The notes beneath the pieces were generated by a model, which was not told the origin of the DNA, did no database searches, and saw only the letters and a list, made by a program, of their open reading frames with translations. DNA of 64,000 nucleotides from Flavobacteriales bacterium (lineage in GTDB: Bacteria; Bacteroidota; Bacteroidia; Flavobacteriales; CAJXXR01), in contig JAOAQX010000028.1 in the NCBI GenBank assembly GCA_025210805.1, positions 62,001-126,000 on the forward strand, given 5' to 3'. Positions 36,289 through 47,762 of this stretch are shown piece after piece. The translations under genes and the position numbers were made by a program. Each line of letters opens with the position of its first letter. Position 1 is the stretch's first letter.

Positions 36289-39200
36289 TTGAATACAAAT
36301 TCGACCTTACAACGTCAGCGTTTCAGCTTCGGAACCGTAAAAACGGAACACCTTTTTCCGGATTTATTGGATATCCAAATCAAGTCTTTCCAAGACTTTT
36401 TTCAGCTGGACACCAAAAATGAAGCAAGAACCTCAGAAGGACTCTACAAAGTATTTATGGAGAACTTCCCGATTACCGATACTCGTAATCAGTTCGTTCT
36501 TGAATTCTTGGATTATTTCGTAGATCCACCAAAATACACCATCGAGGAATGTATAGAACGTGGACTTACGTACAGCGTTCCATTAAAATGTAAGCTAAAA
36601 CTATATTGTACAGACCCAGAGCATGAAGACTTTGAGACAATCGTACAAGAAGTTTATCTAGGAACTATTCCATATATGACTCCTAGAGGAAGTTTTGTTA
36701 TCAATGGTGCCGAACGTGTTATTGTATCTCAATTACACCGTTCTCCTGGAGTTTTCTTCGGACAAAGTTACCATGCTAACGGAACCAAACTTTACTCAGC
36801 AAGAGTAATTCCATTTAAAGGATCATGGATCGAGTTTGCTACAGATATCAACTCGGTAATGTATGCCTATATTGACAGAAAGAAAAAACTTCCTGTAACA
36901 ACCCTTCTTAGATCTATTGGTTTTGAAAGAGATAAAGATATCCTCGAAATCTTTGACCTTGCAGAAGAAATAAAAGTCAATAAATCTTCTCTAAAGAGAG
37001 TTAAAGGAAGAAAATTGGCAGCTCGTGTACTCAAAACGTGGTTTGAAGACTTCGTAGATGAAGATACAGGAGAAGTAGTATCTATCGAAAGAAACGATAT
37101 CCTTTTGGATCGTGATGTAGAAATCGATAATGATACAGCAGAAATCATCCTTGAAGCAGATATCAAAACAATCTTGGTTCATAAAGATGATGCAAACAGT
37201 GCTGAATACGCCATTATTCATAACACCCTACAAAAAGATCCTACCAATTCTGAAAAAGAAGCGGTAGAACATATATATAGACAACTGCGTAATGCAGAAC
37301 CGCCCGATGAAGAAACAGCTCGTGGAATCATCGAAAAATTATTCTTCTCAGAGACTCGTTATAGTCTAGGAGAAGTAGGACGTTACCGTATCAACAAAAA
37401 AATGGGAACAGATATTCCTTTTGATCAACAAGTATTGACACAAGGAGATATCTTGAACATCATTAAAATGTTGATTCGTTTGATTAATTCAAGAGAAGAA
37501 GTAGATGATATTGATCACTTGAGTAACCGTCGTGTACGTACCGTTGGAGAGCAACTTTACAACCAGTTCGGAATCGGATTGGCTCGTATGGCTCGTACCA
37601 TCCGTGAAAGAATGAACGTAAGAGACAATGAAGTCTTTACACCTATTGATTTGATTAATGCAAAAACATTATCATCGGTTATTAATTCTTTCTTCGGAAC
37701 AAACCAGCTTTCTCAGTTTATGGATCAAACCAATCCACTTTCTGAAGTAACTCACAAAAGAAGAATGTCTGCCCTAGGGGTTGGAGGTCTTTCTAGAGAA
37801 AGAGCCGGTTTTGAGGTTCGAGATGTTCACTATACACACTACGGAAGACTGTGTCCTATTGAAACACCTGAAGGACCAAACATTGGTTTGATTTCTTCAC
37901 TATGTGTGTTTGCCAAAGTAAACAAAATGGGATTCATTGAAACTCCTTACCGCCCAGTTAGAGATGGTATTATAGACATCAATGAAACACCAAGATATCT
38001 TAGTGCAGAAGAGGAAGAACAAAAGAAATTTGCACAAGCAAACCTTGCTTTTGATGAAAAAGGAAACTTTATAGAGCAAAGAGTAAAAGGTAGAGAAATG
38101 GGAGATTTCCCAATTATCACACCTCAAGATGTTGATTATATGGATATCGCTCCAAATCAAATCGCCTCTGTATCTGCCTCATTGATTCCTTTCCTAGAAC
38201 ACGATGATGCCAACCGTGCCTTGATGGGATCAAACATGATGCGTCAGGCAGTACCACTTCTTAAAGCCGAGGCTCCAATTGTAGGAACAGGTCTTGAAAA
38301 GCAAGTAGCACTCGACTCTAGAATCTTGATAAAAGCTGAAGGAAATGGTGTGGTTACTTTTGTGGATGCCAATAAGATTGTGATAGATTACGATAGAACA
38401 GAAGAAGAAGAATTAATCAATTTTGATACTTCTGTTGTAGAATATAAATTGATCAAATTCCAAAAGACAAACCAAAGTACCTCAATTAACCAAGTACCTA
38501 TTGTAAGTGTTGGTGAAAGAGTAACAAAAGGTTATGTTCTTACAGAAGGATACTCTACCCAAAATGGAGAACTTGCTTTAGGTAAAAACCTTAAAGTAGC
38601 CTTCATGCCTTGGAAAGGATACAACTTTGAGGATGCCATCGTAATTTCTGAGCGTGTAGTTAGAGAAGATCTATTTACTTCTATCCATATTGACGAATAT
38701 ACTTTAGAAGTAAGAGATACTAAACTTGGACCAGAAGAACTTACTGCGGATATTCCAAACGTAAGCGAAGAAGCAACCAAAAACTTGGATGAAAATGGAA
38801 TGATTAGAGTAGGTGCTCATATCAAACCAGGAGATATCCTTATCGGAAAAATTACACCAAAAGGAGAATCAGATCCAACACCAGAAGAAAAATTACTAAG
38901 AGCAATCTTTGGAGACAAAGCTGGTGATGTAAAAGATGCTTCTTTAAAAACTTCTCCATCATTAAGAGGGGTTGTTATTAACAAAAAATTGTTCTCACGT
39001 TCTATCAAAGATAGAAAAAGTAGAGCAAGAGATAAAGAATTATTGCTAGAGCTAGATGCTGAATTTGCAGCTCAGTTTGCAGCACTAAAAGATACTTTGG
39101 TTGAAAAATTATTTAAGATCCTTAGCGGAAAAACTTCTCAAGGAGTAGTGAATACTCTTGGAGAAGAAATTATCCCGAAAGGAACAAAATTCACCCAAAA

Positions 39201-40107
39201 ACTACTTCATGCAATTGAAGATTATAACTCTGTTCTTACTTCAGGATGGACTACAGATGATAAAAAGAATGAATTAGTTGACCAATTGATTTACAATTAT
39301 CGTAAGATGAAAAGTGAAATCAAAGGGGAAAAGAAAAGACGTTCTTTTGTAATCTCAGTAGGAGATGAACTACCAACAGGAATCTTGAAATTGGCAAAAG
39401 TATATATTGCTAAGAAAAGAAAACTGAAAGTAGGAGATAAGATGGCAGGTCGTCACGGAAACAAAGGTATTGTTGCCCGTATCGTAAGAGAAGAAGACCT
39501 TCCTTTCTTAGAAGATGGAACAACTGTAGATATCGTATTGAACCCACTTGGGGTACCATCACGTATGAACCTTGGACAGATCTATGAAACTGTACTAGGT
39601 TGGGCAGGAGAGAAGCTCGGAATGAACTTCGCAACGCCAATATTTGATGGAGCTTCATTGGATCAAATTACCGATTATACAAAAGAAGCAGGTGTACCAG
39701 AATTTGGACACACGCATTTGTATGATGGATCTACAGGAGAAAGATTTGACCAACCAGCTACCGTAGGTATTATCTATATGTTGAAACTAGGACACATGGT
39801 AGATGATAAAATGCACGCACGTTCTATTGGTCCATACTCGTTGATTACACAACAACCACTTGGAGGTAAAGCCCAATTTGGAGGTCAGCGTTTTGGAGAA
39901 ATGGAAGTTTGGGCACTCGAAGCCTTTGGAGCCTCTAATATTCTTAGAGAAATTCTTACGGTAAAATCAGATGATGTAATCGGAAGGGCGAAAACTTACG
40001 AAGCAATCGTAAAAGGAGATATCATGCCAGAACCACGTATCCCTGAGTCATTCAACGTATTGCTACACGAACTTCAAGGGTTAGGACTTAAAATAACCTT
40101 TGAATAA
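36289..40107 (+). CDS. rpoB: DNA-directed RNA polymerase subunit beta, non-ATG start
   Basis: The subunit forms, with beta-prime, the catalytic core of RNA polymerase. Blocks such as [20 protein letters not shown], the rifampicin-region [39 protein letters not shown] and [11 protein letters not shown] are present. No in-frame ATG occurs before the conserved [16 protein letters not shown] choose TTG at 36289, which gives 1272 residues and starts [13 protein letters not shown], the expected distance before that block. The earlier TTG at 36238 sits in the tail of a terminator-like hairpin and is less likely. rpoC follows after 67 bases. Confidence 0.93.
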   Translation: MNTNSTLQRQRFSFGTVKTEHLFPDLLDIQIKSFQDFFQLDTKNEARTSEGLYKVFMENFPITDTRNQFVLEFLDYFVDPPKYTIEECIERGLTYSVPLKCKLKLYCTDPEHEDFETIVQEVYLGTIPYMTPRGSFVINGAERVIVSQLHRSPGVFFGQSYHANGTKLYSARVIPFKGSWIEFATDINSVMYAYIDRKKKLPVTTLLRSIGFERDKDILEIFDLAEEIKVNKSSLKRVKGRKLAARVLKTWFEDFVDEDTGEVVSIERNDILLDRDVEIDNDTAEIILEADIKTILVHKDDANSAEYAIIHNTLQKDPTNSEKEAVEHIYRQLRNAEPPDEETARGIIEKLFFSETRYSLGEVGRYRINKKMGTDIPFDQQVLTQGDILNIIKMLIRLINSREEVDDIDHLSNRRVRTVGEQLYNQFGIGLARMARTIRERMNVRDNEVFTPIDLINAKTLSSVINSFFGTNQLSQFMDQTNPLSEVTHKRRMSALGVGGLSRERAGFEVRDVHYTHYGRLCPIETPEGPNIGLISSLCVFAKVNKMGFIETPYRPVRDGIIDINETPRYLSAEEEEQKKFAQANLAFDEKGNFIEQRVKGREMGDFPIITPQDVDYMDIAPNQIASVSASLIPFLEHDDANRALMGSNMMRQAVPLLKAEAPIVGTGLEKQVALDSRILIKAEGNGVVTFVDANKIVIDYDRTEEEELINFDTSVVEYKLIKFQKTNQSTSINQVPIVSVGERVTKGYVLTEGYSTQNGELALGKNLKVAFMPWKGYNFEDAIVISERVVREDLFTSIHIDEYTLEVRDTKLGPEELTADIPNVSEEATKNLDENGMIRVGAHIKPGDILIGKITPKGESDPTPEEKLLRAIFGDKAGDVKDASLKTSPSLRGVVINKKLFSRSIKDRKSRARDKELLLELDAEFAAQFAALKDTLVEKLFKILSGKTSQGVVNTLGEEIIPKGTKFTQKLLHAIEDYNSVLTSGWTTDDKKNELVDQLIYNYRKMKSEIKGEKKRRSFVISVGDELPTGILKLAKVYIAKKRKLKVGDKMAGRHGNKGIVARIVREEDLPFLEDGTTVDIVLNPLGVPSRMNLGQIYETVLGWAGEKLGMNFATPIFDGASLDQITDYTKEAGVPEFGHTHLYDGSTGERFDQPATVGIIYMLKLGHMVDDKMHARSIGPYSLITQQPLGGKAQFGGQRFGEMEVWALEAFGASNILREILTVKSDDVIGRAKTYEAIVKGDIMPEPRIPESFNVLLHELQGLGLKITFE

Positions 40108-40118
40108 CGATGACTGTG

Positions 40119-40155
40119 CTAGGTGCCTTCGGGCACCTAGATATAGCTCTTTTTA
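40119..40155 (+). promoter_or_regulatory. UUCG-tetraloop hairpin between rpoB and rpoC
   Basis: CTAGGTGCC, the loop TTCG, and GGCACCTAG form a perfect 9-bp stem with one of the most stable RNA tetraloops. It is followed by ATATAGCTCTTTTTA, a poor T-run, so it may be a processing or stability element rather than a full terminator. Confidence 0.85.
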
Positions 40156-40174
40156 ATTATTAAGCTTCAAGACT

Positions 40175-43100
40175 ATGGCAAGAAAAGAAGATAAATCAGC
40201 GGTAAACAGCCGTTTCAATCAAATAACAATTAGTTTATCATCTCCAGAGGATATCATCGAGAAATCAAAAGGTGAAGTTCTTAAACCAGAGACGATTAAC
40301 TACCGTACATATAAACCAGAACGTGAAGGTCTTTTCTGTGAAAGAATTTTTGGTCCAACCAAAGATTATGAATGTCACTGTGGGAAATACAAAAGAATCC
40401 GATACAAAGGAATCGTTTGTGACCGCTGTGGGGTAGAAGTAACAGAAAAGAAAGTAAGACGTGAGCGTATGGGACATATCCAGTTAGTGGTACCTGTTGC
40501 TCATATCTGGTATTTCCGTTCGTTGCCTAACAAAATAGGATATTTATTAGGACTTCCTTCAAAGAAGTTGGATCAAATTATCTACTATGAAAAATATGTA
40601 GTAATTAATCCAGGTATTGCAAAAAATGCCGAAGGTGAGCCATTGACAAGATTGGAATTCCTTTCAGAAGAAGAATATCTAGATATTTTAGATACGCTTC
40701 CAATGGAAAACCAATACTTGGAAGATAATGACCCTAATAAATTTGTTGCAAAATTAGGAGCTGAGGCATTAATCGATTTATTATCAACAATAGATCTAGA
40801 GAAAACTTCATACAATTTGCGTCACCAAGCAAATAACGAAACTTCTCAACAAAGAAAAGCCGAAGCACTAAAAAGACTTCAAGTAGTAGAAGGGTTTGTA
40901 GATGCAAACAAACGTATTGTAAACAAACCAGAATGGATGATCTTAAAGGTGATTCCTGTAATTCCACCAGAATTACGTCCTCTTGTACCACTAGATGGTG
41001 GTCGTTTTGCTACTTCAGATCTAAATGATCTTTACCGTAGAGTAATTATCCGTAACAACCGTTTGAAGCGTTTGATGGAAATCAAAGCTCCAGAGGTAAT
41101 CTTGAGAAACGAAAAACGTATGCTCCAAGAAGCGGTAGATTCTCTATTAGATAATACTAGAAAATCATCGGCAGTAAAATCGGATTCAAATAGACCATTG
41201 AAATCCCTTTCTGATAGTTTGAAAGGTAAACAAGGGCGTTTCCGTCAAAACTTACTTGGTAAGCGTGTAGATTATTCAGCTCGTTCGGTAATTGTTGTAG
41301 GACCAGAACTTAGAATGTATGAGTGCGGGATTCCAAAAGATATGGCAGCCGAACTTTACAAGCCTTTTATCATTAGAAAACTAAGAGAAAGAGGAATTGT
41401 AAAAACCGTAAAATCTGCAAAGAAAATTATCGATAGGAGAGATCCTGTTGTATGGGATATTCTAGAAAATGTTATTAAAGGTCACCCAGTATTACTAAAC
41501 CGTGCTCCAACACTGCACAGATTGGGTATCCAAGCATTTCAACCAAAACTTATAGAAGGTAAAGCAATCCAACTTCACCCATTGGCATGTTCGGCATTTA
41601 ACGCCGATTTTGATGGGGATCAGATGGCCGTTCACTTACCGCTAGGACCAGAGGCTATTTTGGAAGCTCAAATATTGATGCTCGGTTCACACAATATCTT
41701 GAACCCTGCAAACGGAGCACCTATAACAGTACCTTCTCAGGATATGGTATTGGGGCTTTACTATATGACAAAAGGTAGAAGAAATACTCCTGCATACCCA
41801 ATTAAGGGAGAGGGAATTAAATTCTACTCAGCTGAAGAAGTAAGAATAGCTTACAACGAAGGAAAAGCAGACTTAAACGCTATTATTGAATGTAAAGTAA
41901 ACGTTCTTGAAGATGGTGAGTTGAAGTTTAAATTGATTGAAACTACAGTAGGTAGAGTACTCTTTAATGATGTAGTACCTAGAGAAGTAGGGTTTATCAA
42001 TGAAGTATTGACTAAGAAAGCTTTAAGAAATAATATTGGTAAAATATTAAAAATTACCGATGTACCTACCACATCTAATTTCCTAGACTCTATTAAGAAC
42101 CTTGGATATTATATGGCATTTAAAGGTGGACTTTCTTTCTCATTGGGAGATATCATTATCCCAGAAGTGAAAGCTAAAATGGTGGCAAATGCTACAGACA
42201 CGGTAAACGGAATTATCGATAACTATTCGATGGGTCTTATTACCAACCAAGAAAGATATAATCAAGTAGTTGATGTTTGGACAAAAACCAATGCCGAACT
42301 TACAGAAACAGCTATGAATATTCTGAGTACAGATCAACAAGGATTTAACTCAGTTTACATGATGCTAGATTCTGGAGCAAGGGGTTCTAGAGAGCAGATT
42401 CGTCAGCTTACAGGAATGAGGGGACTAATGGCAAAACCACAAAAATCAGGATCTGATGGTGGAGCTGTTATCGAAAACCCAATCCTTTCAAACTTTAAGG
42501 AAGGTCTTTCGATCCTTGAGTACTTTATCTCTACCCACGGTGCGCGTAAAGGTCTTGCCGATACCGCCCTTAAAACAGCCGATGCAGGATATCTTACTCG
42601 TCGTCTTGTAGATGTATCACAAGATGTTATCATTAATGAGCAAGATTGTGGAACGCTTAGAGGACTTGTAGAAACTGCCTTGAAGAAAAACGAGGAAATC
42701 GTTGAAACGCTTTCTGAAAGAATCATTGGTCGTGTATCACTACACGATATAGAACACCCAGAAACAGGAGAAATCATTGTAACTGAAGGTGGTGAAATTA
42801 CTGAAGAAATTGCTGCAGAAATAGAAGCTGCAGATATCGATTCTGTTGAAATCCGTTCTGCACTTACTTGTGAATCTAAATCAGGAATTTGTGGAAACTG
42901 TTATGGACGTAACCTTGCCACAAACCGTATGGCTCAACAAGGTGATGCCGTAGGAGTTATAGCAGCGCAGTCTATTGGAGAACCAGGAACACAGCTTACA
43001 CTTCGTACCTTCCACGTTGGAGGGGTTGCCGGAGGTTCGGCACAAGAAAATACGATTGCTGTAAAACGTGCCGGTATTATTCAGTTTGAAGATGTTCGTA

Positions 43101-44434
43101 CTGTTGAAACAAAATCTGAAGATGGTAAGAAAGGTAATGTAGTTATCGGTCGTACTGGAGAAATGAGATTAGTGGATGAGAAAACAGGAATTGTACTTGC
43201 CAATAACTTGATTCCTTATGGATCTTTCTTACAAGTGAAGAATGGAGACAAAGTGAAAAAGGGTGATGTAATCTGTGAGTTTGATCCATTTAATGCCGTA
43301 ATCCTTTCAGAATTTAAAGGAACTGTTGAATATTTGAATCTTCAAAAAGGAATTACCTTCTCTGAAGAAACAGATGAGCAAACAGGATTTACCCAAAGAA
43401 TTATTAAGGAAAATCGTGATAAGAAAAAAGTTCCAACGATTAATATCGTAGATTCTAAAGGAGAACTTATCCGATCATATAACCTACCAGTAGGTGCAAA
43501 TATCAACGTAGATGAAGGAGAAAAAGTAGGCGCAGGACACATTCTTGCAAAGATGCCAAGATCTACTTCTAAAGCGGGAGATATTACCGGGGGTCTTCCA
43601 CGTGTAACAGAACTCTTTGAAGCACGTAACCCATCGAATCCTGCTGTTGTATCTGAAATTGATGGAATGGTTTCTTACGGAAAAATCAAAAGAGGTAACC
43701 GTGAGGTAATTGTAACATCAAAAACAGGGCAGATTAAGAAATATCTGGTATCGCTTTCTAAACAGATTCTTGTACAAGAAAATGATTATGTTCGTGCAGG
43801 TAGAAAAATTTCTGATGGAGCAATCACTCCAAAAGATATCTTAGCTATTGAAGGACCTACAGCAGTACAACAATACCTAGTAAATGAAATCCAAGAGGTT
43901 TACCGTCTACAAGGGGTAAAAATCAACGATAAGCACTTTGAGGTAGTTGTTAGACAAATGATGCGTAAGCTTCAAATTTTGGATGCTGGTGATACTAAAT
44001 TCTTAGAAAATTCATTGGTACACAAAAATGATTTCTTGGAAGAAAATGATATGATCTTTACAATGAAGGTAATTACAGACCCAGGAGGTTCTGAAGAACT
44101 TCATGCAGGTCAGTTGATTTCTCTAAGAGAGTTGAGAGATGAAAACTCAAAATTAAGAAGAAAAGATTTAGCACTTGTGGAATACAGAGATGCACAGCCA
44201 GCAACGGCAATGCCAGTATTACAAGGTATTACAAGAGCTTCTCTTCAAACAAAGAGTTTCATGTCTGCAGCATCTTTCCAGGAAACAACAAAGGTACTGA
44301 ACCAGTCAGCTGTTAGAGGACAAGTAGATTACTTAGAAGGTCTTAAAGAAAACGTTATTGTAGGACATAAAATTCCTGCAGGAACTGGTTTCAAGCATTA
44401 TGAAGAACTTAAAGTTTCTCGTGCAGAAGACTAA
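40175..44434 (+). CDS. rpoC: DNA-directed RNA polymerase subunit beta-prime
   Basis: The 1419-residue subunit has the N-terminal zinc ribbon [20 protein letters not shown], the catalytic [15 protein letters not shown] with three aspartates, the bridge-helix and trigger-loop region ([22 protein letters not shown]), and the second zinc site [14 protein letters not shown]. Length matches other Bacteroidota enzymes. It ends the nusG-rplKAJL-rpoBC unit and is followed by a terminator, not by rpsL. Confidence 0.98.
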   Translation: MARKEDKSAVNSRFNQITISLSSPEDIIEKSKGEVLKPETINYRTYKPEREGLFCERIFGPTKDYECHCGKYKRIRYKGIVCDRCGVEVTEKKVRRERMGHIQLVVPVAHIWYFRSLPNKIGYLLGLPSKKLDQIIYYEKYVVINPGIAKNAEGEPLTRLEFLSEEEYLDILDTLPMENQYLEDNDPNKFVAKLGAEALIDLLSTIDLEKTSYNLRHQANNETSQQRKAEALKRLQVVEGFVDANKRIVNKPEWMILKVIPVIPPELRPLVPLDGGRFATSDLNDLYRRVIIRNNRLKRLMEIKAPEVILRNEKRMLQEAVDSLLDNTRKSSAVKSDSNRPLKSLSDSLKGKQGRFRQNLLGKRVDYSARSVIVVGPELRMYECGIPKDMAAELYKPFIIRKLRERGIVKTVKSAKKIIDRRDPVVWDILENVIKGHPVLLNRAPTLHRLGIQAFQPKLIEGKAIQLHPLACSAFNADFDGDQMAVHLPLGPEAILEAQILMLGSHNILNPANGAPITVPSQDMVLGLYYMTKGRRNTPAYPIKGEGIKFYSAEEVRIAYNEGKADLNAIIECKVNVLEDGELKFKLIETTVGRVLFNDVVPREVGFINEVLTKKALRNNIGKILKITDVPTTSNFLDSIKNLGYYMAFKGGLSFSLGDIIIPEVKAKMVANATDTVNGIIDNYSMGLITNQERYNQVVDVWTKTNAELTETAMNILSTDQQGFNSVYMMLDSGARGSREQIRQLTGMRGLMAKPQKSGSDGGAVIENPILSNFKEGLSILEYFISTHGARKGLADTALKTADAGYLTRRLVDVSQDVIINEQDCGTLRGLVETALKKNEEIVETLSERIIGRVSLHDIEHPETGEIIVTEGGEITEEIAAEIEAADIDSVEIRSALTCESKSGICGNCYGRNLATNRMAQQGDAVGVIAAQSIGEPGTQLTLRTFHVGGVAGGSAQENTIAVKRAGIIQFEDVRTVETKSEDGKKGNVVIGRTGEMRLVDEKTGIVLANNLIPYGSFLQVKNGDKVKKGDVICEFDPFNAVILSEFKGTVEYLNLQKGITFSEETDEQTGFTQRIIKENRDKKKVPTINIVDSKGELIRSYNLPVGANINVDEGEKVGAGHILAKMPRSTSKAGDITGGLPRVTELFEARNPSNPAVVSEIDGMVSYGKIKRGNREVIVTSKTGQIKKYLVSLSKQILVQENDYVRAGRKISDGAITPKDILAIEGPTAVQQYLVNEIQEVYRLQGVKINDKHFEVVVRQMMRKLQILDAGDTKFLENSLVHKNDFLEENDMIFTMKVITDPGGSEELHAGQLISLRELRDENSKLRRKDLALVEYRDAQPATAMPVLQGITRASLQTKSFMSAASFQETTKVLNQSAVRGQVDYLEGLKENVIVGHKIPAGTGFKHYEELKVSRAED

Positions 44435-44458
44435 TAAAAAAAGTTTACCCATAATAAA

Positions 44459-44496
44459 AAAACAATCCATGAATCATCTTCATGGATTGTTTTGTT
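44459..44496 (+). terminator. Terminator after rpoC
   Basis: AAAACAATCCATGAA and TTCATGGATTGTTTT form a perfect 15-bp stem, loop TCATC, followed by GTTTT. It lies 25 bases after the rpoC stop. Confidence 0.92.
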
Positions 44497-44600
44497 TTAA
44501 GGCTATTTTTCGCATTTTGTCCGTGAAATAGGATTGTTTATCGAAGTTTCTGTTATTCCTATTCCTATTATTATTTAATTTATAACCAAAATAATTTATT

Positions 44601-45091
44601 ATGAGAACTATTTTTATAGGCATTACTATATTATTTACCTCAATGTTATCTATTCAATCATGCTCTAAAGAAGTAATAGAAACATCAACAGAATCTTCTA
44701 CGCTTATCAAAAGAAATCTGCAGAAGAATCTCTAAGCAGCACTCCTAGTACTTGTGGGCTTAGAAGCGGAGAAAAATTAGCCATGACATTTCCTTTTAGT
44801 CTTGGTAAAGAGCGTTTTAAGGATATTTTCTCAGGTACTTTTAGATTTTTGGAACCAGGGAAACACTATCTTAGGTTTACTGTAAATAAGGAAGAAGGGA
44901 AACTAAAAATAAGTGTAAATAATTTTCCACAACCTGTTACCACTCCGCCTTCTTCCGATCAAGTGTTGTATGAAACAAAGTCTGATGTGCTGGCACATGA
45001 GTATTTACTTAATTATACTTGGAATCTTCATTTTAATCCAGAGATGGGTTTGTCTCCTTGTGAGAATGATTTTGAACTTATTATATTGTAA
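44601..45091 (+). pseudogene. Frameshifted lipoprotein gene
   Basis: The ATG at 44601 encodes a lipoprotein signal (MRTIFIGITILFTSMLSIQSC, lipobox cysteine 21) and then stops at TAA 44733. The -1 frame is open from about 44666 through TAC GCT TAT CAA to the stop at 45091. It encodes a plausible continuation (AYQKKSAEESLSSTPSTCG, LAMTFPFSLGKERFKDIF, FEPGKHYLRFTVNKEEGK-like, ending NDFELIIL). One lost or gained base between 44666 and 44733 would join them into a lipoprotein of about 160 residues. The ATG at 44783 alone would give 102 residues without a signal. I do not recognise the family. No slippery site is seen, so decay is more likely than programmed shifting. Confidence 0.65.
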
Positions 45092-45186
45092 ATTTGTTGT
45101 TAAGACATGAATAAATAAAGGCTAAATCCTTCTATTCAAAAGAGATATCGATATAGAGAATTGTTGTAGACAATTATGATATTTAG

Positions 45187-45225
45187 AAAAGGTTATCTAT
45201 TTTACTAGGTAGCCTTTTTGTTTTT
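45187..45225 (+). terminator. Terminator-like hairpin before the DUF3467 gene
   Basis: AAAAGGTTATCTA and TAGGTAGCCTTTT pair with two wobble positions, loop TTTAC, followed by TGTTTTT. It separates the broken lipoprotein gene from the next gene. Confidence 0.65.
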
Positions 45226-45276
45226 AAGAAATAATGTAAATTCGGAAAACGAAAAAAAACGATTAATAAATCAATC

Positions 45277-45606
45277 ATGTCAGATAACAAAAACGAAAAC
45301 AATATCAGCATAGAGCTGACAGAAGAAACAGCAAATGGACAATACAGCAATTTGGCAATCATCAATCATTCGCCATCAGAGTTTGTATTAGATTTTGTAA
45401 ATATGATGCCTAATGTCCCTAAAGCAAAAGTTCAGTCAAGAATGATTATGGCTCCTATTCATGCCAAAAGATTACTTGCGGCACTTCAACAAAATGTTCA
45501 AAACTATGAACAAGCTTTTGGTGTAATTGAGGATAAAGTTCCTGCTGGAAGTGGTGTGCCAAACACAATGAATATGCCTTATATGGGGACCAAAGGAGAA
45601 GCTTAA
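45277..45606 (+). CDS. DUF3467 family protein
   Basis: The 109-residue protein has ELTEETANGQYSNLAIINHS, FVLDFVNMMPNVPKAKVQSR and MAPIHAKRLLAALQQNVQNYE, which I recognise as DUF3467. The fold is small and acidic with no membrane segment. In Bacteroidota this gene commonly lies next to rpoC, so a link with transcription has been possible but is not shown. Here a broken gene and two hairpins separate it from rpoC. Confidence 0.88.
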   Translation: MSDNKNENNISIELTEETANGQYSNLAIINHSPSEFVLDFVNMMPNVPKAKVQSRMIMAPIHAKRLLAALQQNVQNYEQAFGVIEDKVPAGSGVPNTMNMPYMGTKGEA

Positions 45607-45719
45607 AAGGTTACGATGCTATTATTAGGTGCTATATTTATTCTTTTCAGAATGCTTATTCGCAACACCTATTAGGAATCCTCAATCTTTTGATACAGTT
45701 CAATTTTCCAAAATATAGG

Positions 45720-45773
45720 AAAAACAAAAACACCACCAAAAAAATCTATTTTTTTGGTGGTGTTTTTGTTTTT
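45720..45773. terminator. Bidirectional terminator between converging genes
   Basis: A perfect 25-bp stem holds the core ACACCACC/GGTGGTGT with A/T-rich flanks, loop TCTA. It serves the DUF3467 gene on + and the acyltransferase operon on -. Confidence 0.92.
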
Positions 45774-45785
45774 ATTCTTACAGTA

Positions 45786-46745
45786 TTATCGATTTTTTTC
45801 TTCTCGGTAAGACTGAGTATATCGATCAAAAATATGTTTGTGAATATCATCTATAGTCAGTAAAATTCCCGTTTCTTCCACATTTCCAAAATCGGGATTT
45901 GAAGCTGTACCGAAAGTTTTCATAGTATCTGAAAGATGCATATAAGAGTTGATAAGTGGGGGTACCATTTCTTTGCGTTCTCTTACAAAACTCTTCAAGA
46001 ATTTATACCCTTCCTTAAAGTTACTTACATTCTGAAGAGCGCCCTTAAATTGAGTAATATTGGAAGTCAGCCCTCTACTCATTTTCGGTTCTACCAAATG
46101 ATCTTTATCAGGGAAAAAATATTTCATTACATAAAGCAATGCATCACGGCATTCTGCTTGGTAATCCTTGTACATGGTTACTTTCCCAAATAAATAACGA
46201 ATTTCGTCTTGATGTCTCACCACTAAAGCTCCCAGTCCGTCCCAAAGATTATCTAAGGCAAAAAGCCCTTTTTTGGGATTTTGATTTGGTTGATATTCTG
46301 GACGAATCCAAGATCTTCCTAGCTCTATGGTATAAGGAAGATACAATCGTTTAAAATCCTCAGAAAAATCAAAATAATTGATAGTAGAAAGCTCAAGAGG
46401 CTTAGTATCTAGTACATCTTTACAGAGAATATAACGATACCCTCCAATAATTTCTTCTTCTTCTGGAGACCAAACGATCAATTGTTGATAGCAATTGGCA
46501 GAAGTATCATAAGAATCTAGGTCCAATTCTTTACCTGTTCCTCCTCCAGAAGAGGCAAAGGTGATTTCTCGTAAGCGACCAATTTCCTTTAAAGTATTAG
46601 GAGCATTCTGGGCATTAATAATATAAATTTCGTTATCAAGCTTATTCGTTTTTCTTACGAAGCGTTCTTGGTTAAGCTCTTTTTTTATGAGGGCTTTATC
46701 TATGGGAGGATGTATATAACTTAAATCTGTTTCTTGGGTAGTCAT
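45786..46745 (-). CDS. glsB: GNAT-type N-acyltransferase, GlsB/OlsB-like
   Basis: The 319-residue protein resembles the hemolysin-type N-acyltransferases that make N-acyl amino acids from acyl-ACP. Family parts are LREITFASSGGGTGKELDLDSYD (near residue 60), LYLPYTIELGRSWIRPEYQ, and LWDGLGALVVRHQDEIRYLFGKVTM. In Bacteroides the GlsB enzyme makes N-acyl-glycine. Here the gene is the second of a two-gene operon, with a 12-base gap after a PlsC-like gene, as in the glsB-glsA pair. The amino acid (glycine, ornithine or other) cannot be read from the sequence. Confidence 0.78.
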   Translation of the reverse strand: MTTQETDLSYIHPPIDKALIKKELNQERFVRKTNKLDNEIYIINAQNAPNTLKEIGRLREITFASSGGGTGKELDLDSYDTSANCYQQLIVWSPEEEEIIGGYRYILCKDVLDTKPLELSTINYFDFSEDFKRLYLPYTIELGRSWIRPEYQPNQNPKKGLFALDNLWDGLGALVVRHQDEIRYLFGKVTMYKDYQAECRDALLYVMKYFFPDKDHLVEPKMSRGLTSNITQFKGALQNVSNFKEGYKFLKSFVRERKEMVPPLINSYMHLSDTMKTFGTASNPDFGNVEETGILLTIDDIHKHIFDRYTQSYREEKNR

Positions 46746-46757
46746 CTTGTTTTTCTT

Positions 46758-47585
46758 TTATTGATAAACAATTTCTCTAACATGGTTTGCCCATTCTTTA
46801 TCCGTTTTACTTTTATCAAAAGTAGTATGAGGAATAGGTTTTCCAAAACGAACTTTTACGGTTTTCCCTTTGAGTTTAAAAAGTTCATGAGCCAAATAGA
46901 GCATTTCAATATTCGCCTTTATTCCAAGAAAGGTACGGATATTTGCTAAGCGATAAAAGAAATTACTCAGTTTTCCATCTATAAACACAGGAACTACGGC
47001 TTTATCATAACGCTTGGATCTTGAAACAAAAGTCTTTTGCCATTCAAAATCTCTTACTTTTCCCTTAATTTTTCTACTCACAAATCCAGAAGGAAAAAGA
47101 AAAATAGCTTTGTCTGAGGCGAAAAGTTCATTGACTTTCTCTAGGCTTTTAGCCGATTTTTTACCGTGTAAATTCACACCTACAAACATTTCTTTAAGGT
47201 TCTCTAGATTTAAGAGTAAATCATTCACAATAAAATTAATGTCCTTTCTTATAGGTTTAAGAATCGTAACAATAGCTAAGGCATCCATTCCACCAAGTGG
47301 ATGGTTAGCAGCTAAAATAATACCACCTTTAGTAGGAATATTTTCTATACCTTCTACTTCTAGGTTAATTCCAAATCTTTGAATAATATTTTCACAAAAA
47401 GCCTCATTTTTGAGTTTTTTGTTTTCTATAATGATTTGATTAATTTCTTCTTGATGAAGAATTCTTTTGAGATAACGAATGATAAAACCTGGAATTTTTT
47501 TGGTAATTCCTGGGTTTTTGGATTCCATTAATTTTTCTAAATCAATAAAACGATCCTCAACAGCGATGTCTTTTTTTTGCTCCAT
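46758..47585 (-). CDS. glsA: PlsC-like O-acyltransferase, GlsA-like
   Basis: The 275-residue protein has the acyltransferase block AANHPLGGMDALA with H95 and D101, FIVNDLLLNLENLKEMFVGVN, and IFLFPSGFVSRK (glycerol/acyl-acceptor block). H-X5-D with GG between is typical of the hemolysin-type family rather than of ordinary PlsC. It probably adds a second acyl chain to an N-acyl amino acid made by the downstream gene. It is the first gene of the operon. Confidence 0.75.
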   Translation of the reverse strand: MEQKKDIAVEDRFIDLEKLMESKNPGITKKIPGFIIRYLKRILHQEEINQIIIENKKLKNEAFCENIIQRFGINLEVEGIENIPTKGGIILAANHPLGGMDALAIVTILKPIRKDINFIVNDLLLNLENLKEMFVGVNLHGKKSAKSLEKVNELFASDKAIFLFPSGFVSRKIKGKVRDFEWQKTFVSRSKRYDKAVVPVFIDGKLSNFFYRLANIRTFLGIKANIEMLYLAHELFKLKGKTVKVRFGKPIPHTTFDKSKTDKEWANHVREIVYQ

Positions 47586-47705
47586 TTTGTATCCTTTTGA
47601 GATAGATATTCCCCTTCGAGAATCTTATTTTTGGTCTGAAGAACTGAAATATAAAGTACAGTATTCTGTAAGTCAAATAAAAAGGATATTCTCGAAAAGT
47701 TATTG

Positions 47706-47740
47706 TAAAAAAAAACCGATTAATTGATTAATCGGTTTTC
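47706..47740 (-). terminator. Terminator after the helicase gene
   Basis: AAAACCGATTAAT and ATTAATCGGTTTT form a perfect 13-bp stem with a 2-base loop. On the - strand it is followed by a T-run (poly-A at 47707-47715 on +). It is about 20 bases after the helicase stop. Confidence 0.88.
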
Positions 47741-47762
47741 AATTTCGTTCATTAAAAATAAA

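Noticed and set aside
36238-36291. TTG at 36238 as the rpoB start
   Set aside because: It lies in the tail of the rplL-rpoB hairpin and would add 17 residues without similarity to RpoB.
37900-38160. Antisense open frames in rpoB, rpoC, tuf and the helicase gene
   Set aside because: They are shadows of strongly conserved genes, with low-complexity or unnatural composition and no start signals.
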